Positions 62,959 through 64,000 of a DNA stretch of 64,000 bases are shown here, one piece after another; position 1 is the stretch's first letter; every line of letters starts with the position of its first letter. Both the position numbers and the translations under genes were made by a program. The notes below the pieces were generated by a model, which worked only from the letters and a program-made list of their open reading frames with translations, did not search any database and was not told the DNA's origin. This DNA comes from Anthracocystis setariae (lineage: Eukaryota; Basidiomycota; Ustilaginomycetes; Ustilaginales; Ustilaginaceae), in the NCBI GenBank assembly GCA_928724745.1, contig CAKMXJ010000022.1, positions 396,367 to 460,366 on the forward strand, given 5' to 3'.

Positions 62959-63458
62959 CAAGGTCCTCCCCGCCGGAGAGCACTTTGATCAAGAATCTGT
63001 ACTAATGGGAGTTGTAGATATAGGTCTGAACTATATGTATGCAAAGTCTGACGGAACCATGTTCCGTGGTCACCGAGATACGGACCGTCAAAGGTCCGCA
63101 GCCAGATTCCCTCGGTGAAGAAAAAAAAAGTTTTTGATCACCTCTGATGGTGCTGACGCTTTAATGGGATGTGTAGAGGGGTGCTATACGGTGATGTTCC
63201 CCGCGTAGGAGTGCACCATTAGTTCTTGTCACGGCTCAGGAGTGGTTCAAAGTTGGTCACTTCCCGTGTCAGACACTTCTGATCTAACATGGCAGAATAA
63301 TTCTCGCTTTTTTGCAATGTGAGATTGTGTTGACTGGCATAATCTAACATTGTTTATCAATTGCTTTATTTTAGAGCCGGAATTTTTGGCTATTTAATTG
63401 TTAGGTTTGGGTTAGGGTAGGGTTCTAATGCTTATCCGGAGCTAGGCAGCTCTGGAAG
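62959..63458 (+). repeat. Subtelomeric module D, copy 2 (500 bp)
   Basis: CAAGGTCCTCCCC to GCTCTGGAAG. It contains CTGTACTAATGGGAGTTGTAGA (shared with module B), CCGAGATACGGACCGTCAAAG, and an internal GGGTTAGGGTAGGGTT near its right end. No gene. Confidence 0.95.
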
Positions 63459-63465
63459 ACGGTTA

Positions 63466-63965
63466 CAAGGTCCTCCCCGCCGGAGAGCACTTTGATCAAG
63501 AATCTGTACTAATGGGAGTTGTAGATATAGGTCTGAACTATATGTATGCAAAGTCTGACGGAACCATGTTCCGTGGTCACCGAGATACGGACCGTCAAAG
63601 GTCCGCAGCCAGATTCCCTCGGTGAAGAAAAAAAAAGTTTTTGATCACCTCTGATGGTGCTGACGCTTTAATGGGATGTGTAGAGGGGTGCTATACGGTG
63701 ATGTTCCCCGCGTAGGAGTGCACCATTAGTTCTTGTCACGGCTCAGGAGTGGTTCAAAGTTGGTCACTTCCCGTGTCAGACACTTCTGATCTAACATGGC
63801 AGAATAATTCTCGCTTTTTTGCAATGTGAGATTGTGTTGACTGGCATAATCTAACATTGTTTATCAATTGCTTTATTTTAGAGCCGGAATTTTTGGCTAT
63901 TTAATTGTTAGGTTTGGGTTAGGGTAGGGTTCTAATGCTTATCCGGAGCTAGGCAGCTCTGGAAG
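63466..63965 (+). repeat. Subtelomeric module D, copy 3 (500 bp)
   Basis: By eye identical to copy 2, joined to it by ACGGTTA. Confidence 0.95.
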
Positions 63966-64000
63966 GGTTAGGGGTTAGGGTTAGAGGGTTAGGGTTAGGG
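63966..64000 (+). repeat. Telomeric repeat at the window end
   Basis: TTAGGG units with irregular spacers (GGGGTTA, AGAGGGTTA). The G-rich strand runs 5' to 3' toward the end, as expected at a right chromosome end. Confidence 0.85.

Overview
The window looks like the right end of a chromosome from a basidiomycete, most likely a smut fungus of the Ustilaginales. The evidence is compact, intron-poor genes with short first exons and GT-AG introns of 75-150 bp, strongly fungal gene content (ERG24, VTC1, MMM1, a LOA1-like acyltransferase, a cytochrome-b5-fused sphingolipid hydroxylase) and TTAGGG repeats at the 3' end. I cannot name the species.

Positions 1-44,200 are ordinary gene-dense chromosome. 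In order they carry: the end of a fringe-like glycosyltransferase, a LOA1-like acyltransferase, a FAR1-type zinc-finger factor with a 58-codon glutamine tract, VTC1, a three-KH RNA-binding protein, an RCC1-repeat protein, a dynamin-superfamily GTPase, membrane proteins of unknown role, an XLF/Nej1-like end-joining factor, ERG24, tRNase Z next to an Rpp14/Pop8-like RNase P subunit, the fatty-acid 2-hydroxylase FAH1/SCS7, MMM1, an ataxin-10 family protein and EMC7. Between about 26,100 and 30,900 the density drops. There, two small secreted proteins with the same intron position and phase, plus a possible third diverged relative, form an effector-like cluster on the minus strand.

From about 44,800 the window turns into subtelomere. 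First come LTR retroelements: a 1,665-bp internally deleted element with 211-bp LTRs and a GTAGC target-site duplication, nested inside an older gag reading frame, and two inverted copies of a 1,110-bp LTR, one of them a solo LTR with a GATGC duplication. From 48,809 to the end the DNA is a mosaic of repeat modules. Most begin with the same boundary, TTA-CAAGG, usually directly after telomere-like GGGTTA, and several stop abruptly at another telomere-like junction. Families, named here only for reference: A (520 bp, AACCTC-rich), B (about 1.17 kb), C (738 bp), D (500 bp), E (3.8 kb) and F (hairpin-rich).

The most notable element is E (58,927-62,723). It lies between a TTACAAGG boundary and a ten-copy GGGTTA array, carries a pol III-type A-box/B-box pair, and encodes an intact 701-residue protein ending in an OTU cysteine-protease-like domain. 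Broken OTU-domain fragments sit inside other modules on the minus strand, each truncated at a module or telomere-like junction. Together this suggests an undescribed family of telomere-inserting or telomere-captured elements whose coding member carries an OTU domain.

Intron and start choices were made by eye from splice consensus, phase and family similarity. Alignments described as identical were compared by eye.
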